Assembly: GCA_029210545.1 (NCBI GenBank)
Contig: JARGFV010000024.1
Location: 1 to 29,582, forward strand
From: a bacterium
Lineage (GTDB): Bacteria; BMS3Abin14
Direction of reading: 5' to 3'
DNA: 29,582 nucleotides
The number at the start of each line of letters is the position of its first letter. Positions within the stretch are counted from its first letter, which is position 1. Of this stretch, positions 28,586 to 29,582 are shown one piece after another. The position numbers were made by a program, and so were the translations under genes. The notes under the pieces were generated by a model that had not been told where the DNA came from, made no database searches, and saw nothing but the letters and a program-made list of their open reading frames with translations.

Positions 28586-29582
28586 ATGGAATCGCTATTC
28601 GAAGGATTTTTCAAAGACAGGACAGTGTTTCTCACTGGCCACACTGGGTTTAAAGGGGCCTGGTTGTCGATCTGGCTAAACCTCCTGGGAGCGAAAGTGG
28701 TGGGTTATTCCCTTGCGCCGCCTACAGTTCCTAGCCTTTTTGATCTTGCGGGCCTCGAGGGGAAGATTGAACACATCGAGGATGATGTTCGGGACGCCAA
28801 ATCTCTTCTGCGAGCCTTGAAAAGGACCCACCCGGAGGTGGTTTTCCACCTTGCGGCACAACCCCTGGTGGGTGAATCATACAAAGATCCCCTTTTAACC
28901 TATGGGACCAACGTCATGGGTACGGTTAACCTTCTCGAAGCTGTGCGGGCCTGTGACACTGTTCGTGTCTGTCAAATCGTTACAACCGACAAATGCTATG
29001 AGAACCGGGAGTGGGTATATGCCTACCGGGAAGAGGACCGTCTGGGAGGACGAGACCCCTACAGTTCGAGTAAAGTCTGCGCCGAACTGGTGACCAGAGC
29101 ATACAGGGATAGTATCTTCACCCCAGGGGCGCCCGGAGAAGACCATCAGCTTATTTCCTCGGTAAGGGCTGGTAATGTTATCGGGGGTGGTGACTGGGCC
29201 CTGGACCGTCTGGTTCCGGATTGCTTCCGTGCTGTCACGGCCGGACTGCCCATGGTCCTCAGAAATCCCGAAGCCGTACGCCCCTGGCAGCACGTTCTGG
29301 ACTGTCTCTCCGGATACCTCTGGCTGGCTGTGATGATGTGGAAAAATGGTGGTGAATATGCCTCGGCCTGGAACTTCGGTCCCGAAATCAAGGATGCAGT
29401 TTCGGTCAAGGATCTGATAGGCCGTCTGATACGAATCTGGGAGTCGGAGGGGGAGAATATCCCGGCTCCCGGTCAGGGGGCAGGTGCTCCCCTTTTCAAG
29501 GAGGCCCATTATCTCAAACTCGATTGCACCAAGGCCTTCAGCCTCCTCGATTGGCGGCCCGTGATGGACCTGGAGGAAGCCC
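28586..29582 (+). CDS. rfbG: CDP-glucose 4,6-dehydratase (3' end cut by window)
   Basis: The 332 visible codons match RfbG, whose full length is about 360 residues. NAD-binding GHTGFKG is at 18-24, FHLAAQPLVGESYKDP at about 87-102 and IVTTDKCYEN at 121-130. The catalytic Y149-S-S-S-K153 lies in GRDPYSSSK, followed by GNVIGGGDWALDRLVPD and RPWQHVLD. It converts CDP-glucose to CDP-4-keto-6-deoxyglucose, directly after RfbF in the pathway. The ATG at 28586 follows rfbF by six bases. No stop codon occurs before the window ends. Confidence 0.95.
   Translation, partial: MESLFEGFFKDRTVFLTGHTGFKGAWLSIWLNLLGAKVVGYSLAPPTVPSLFDLAGLEGKIEHIEDDVRDAKSLLRALKRTHPEVVFHLAAQPLVGESYKDPLLTYGTNVMGTVNLLEAVRACDTVRVCQIVTTDKCYENREWVYAYREEDRLGGRDPYSSSKVCAELVTRAYRDSIFTPGAPGEDHQLISSVRAGNVIGGGDWALDRLVPDCFRAVTAGLPMVLRNPEAVRPWQHVLDCLSGYLWLAVMMWKNGGEYASAWNFGPEIKDAVSVKDLIGRLIRIWESEGENIPAPGQGAGAPLFKEAHYLKLDCTKAFSLLDWRPVMDLEEA

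Overview
The window looks like a chromosomal fragment of a GC-rich, anaerobic, Gram-negative bacterium, most like Deltaproteobacteria in the broad sense (Desulfobacterota and relatives). This placement is inference. It rests on a sigma-54/NtrC-type regulator, a 14-heme periplasmic or extracellular cytochrome c, a sensor kinase with a c-type heme motif, a CDP-sugar O-antigen locus, and stand-alone GxxExxY and four-helix-bundle (S23-type) genes embedded in sloppy repeats. There are no rRNA or tRNA genes, no CRISPR array and no transposase.

Region 1 (1-5.1 kb) is a two-component system. A membrane histidine kinase (350-1879) has a periplasmic CRRCH heme-binding motif. An NtrC-family sigma-54 activator (3081-4433) follows. 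The pair is pulled apart by a 1.2 kb insertion holding a GxxExxY gene between nested inverted arms built from the word CACAGAG. A second single-gene cassette, a four-helix-bundle gene between inverted CTCCC/ACTCCC tracts, lies just after the regulator.

Region 2 (5.2-12.2 kb) is an exported electron-transfer module read rightward. A near-consensus sigma-54 promoter (5253-5268) precedes an FnIII/NHL beta-propeller protein, the 14-heme cytochrome, a CSAC redoxin and a parvulin-like putative lipoprotein. A perfect 16-bp hairpin terminator closes it. The simplest reading is that the heme-containing kinase senses redox state or a ligand, the NtrC regulator acts at the sigma-54 promoter, and the cytochrome with its assembly factors is made.

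Region 3 (12.2-15.1 kb) is a leftward membrane GT-C/TPR protein flanked by repeat-rich intergenic DNA. That DNA includes a compact element of five abutting hairpins (14579-14730) and REP-like and 'GGCGAAGGC' dispersed repeats.

Region 4 (15.1-27.5 kb) is a tightly packed leftward operon of 11 genes for a surface polysaccharide. In transcription order these are: winged-helix/nucleotidyltransferase-fold regulator, asparagine synthase-like amidotransferase, six-hairpin-glycosidase-like protein, SPASM radical SAM enzyme, sugar nucleotidyltransferase, SDR epimerase lacking the usual catalytic Tyr, GT4 glycosyltransferase, B12-type radical SAM enzyme, flippase-like LPG-synthase-TM protein, methyltransferase, and DUF354 protein. 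Region 5 (27.5 kb to the end) reads divergently: rfbF and a truncated rfbG, the first steps of CDP-3,6-dideoxyhexose synthesis. The divergent intergenic region carries candidate promoters on both strands, an inverted-repeat operator and a leader stem-loop.
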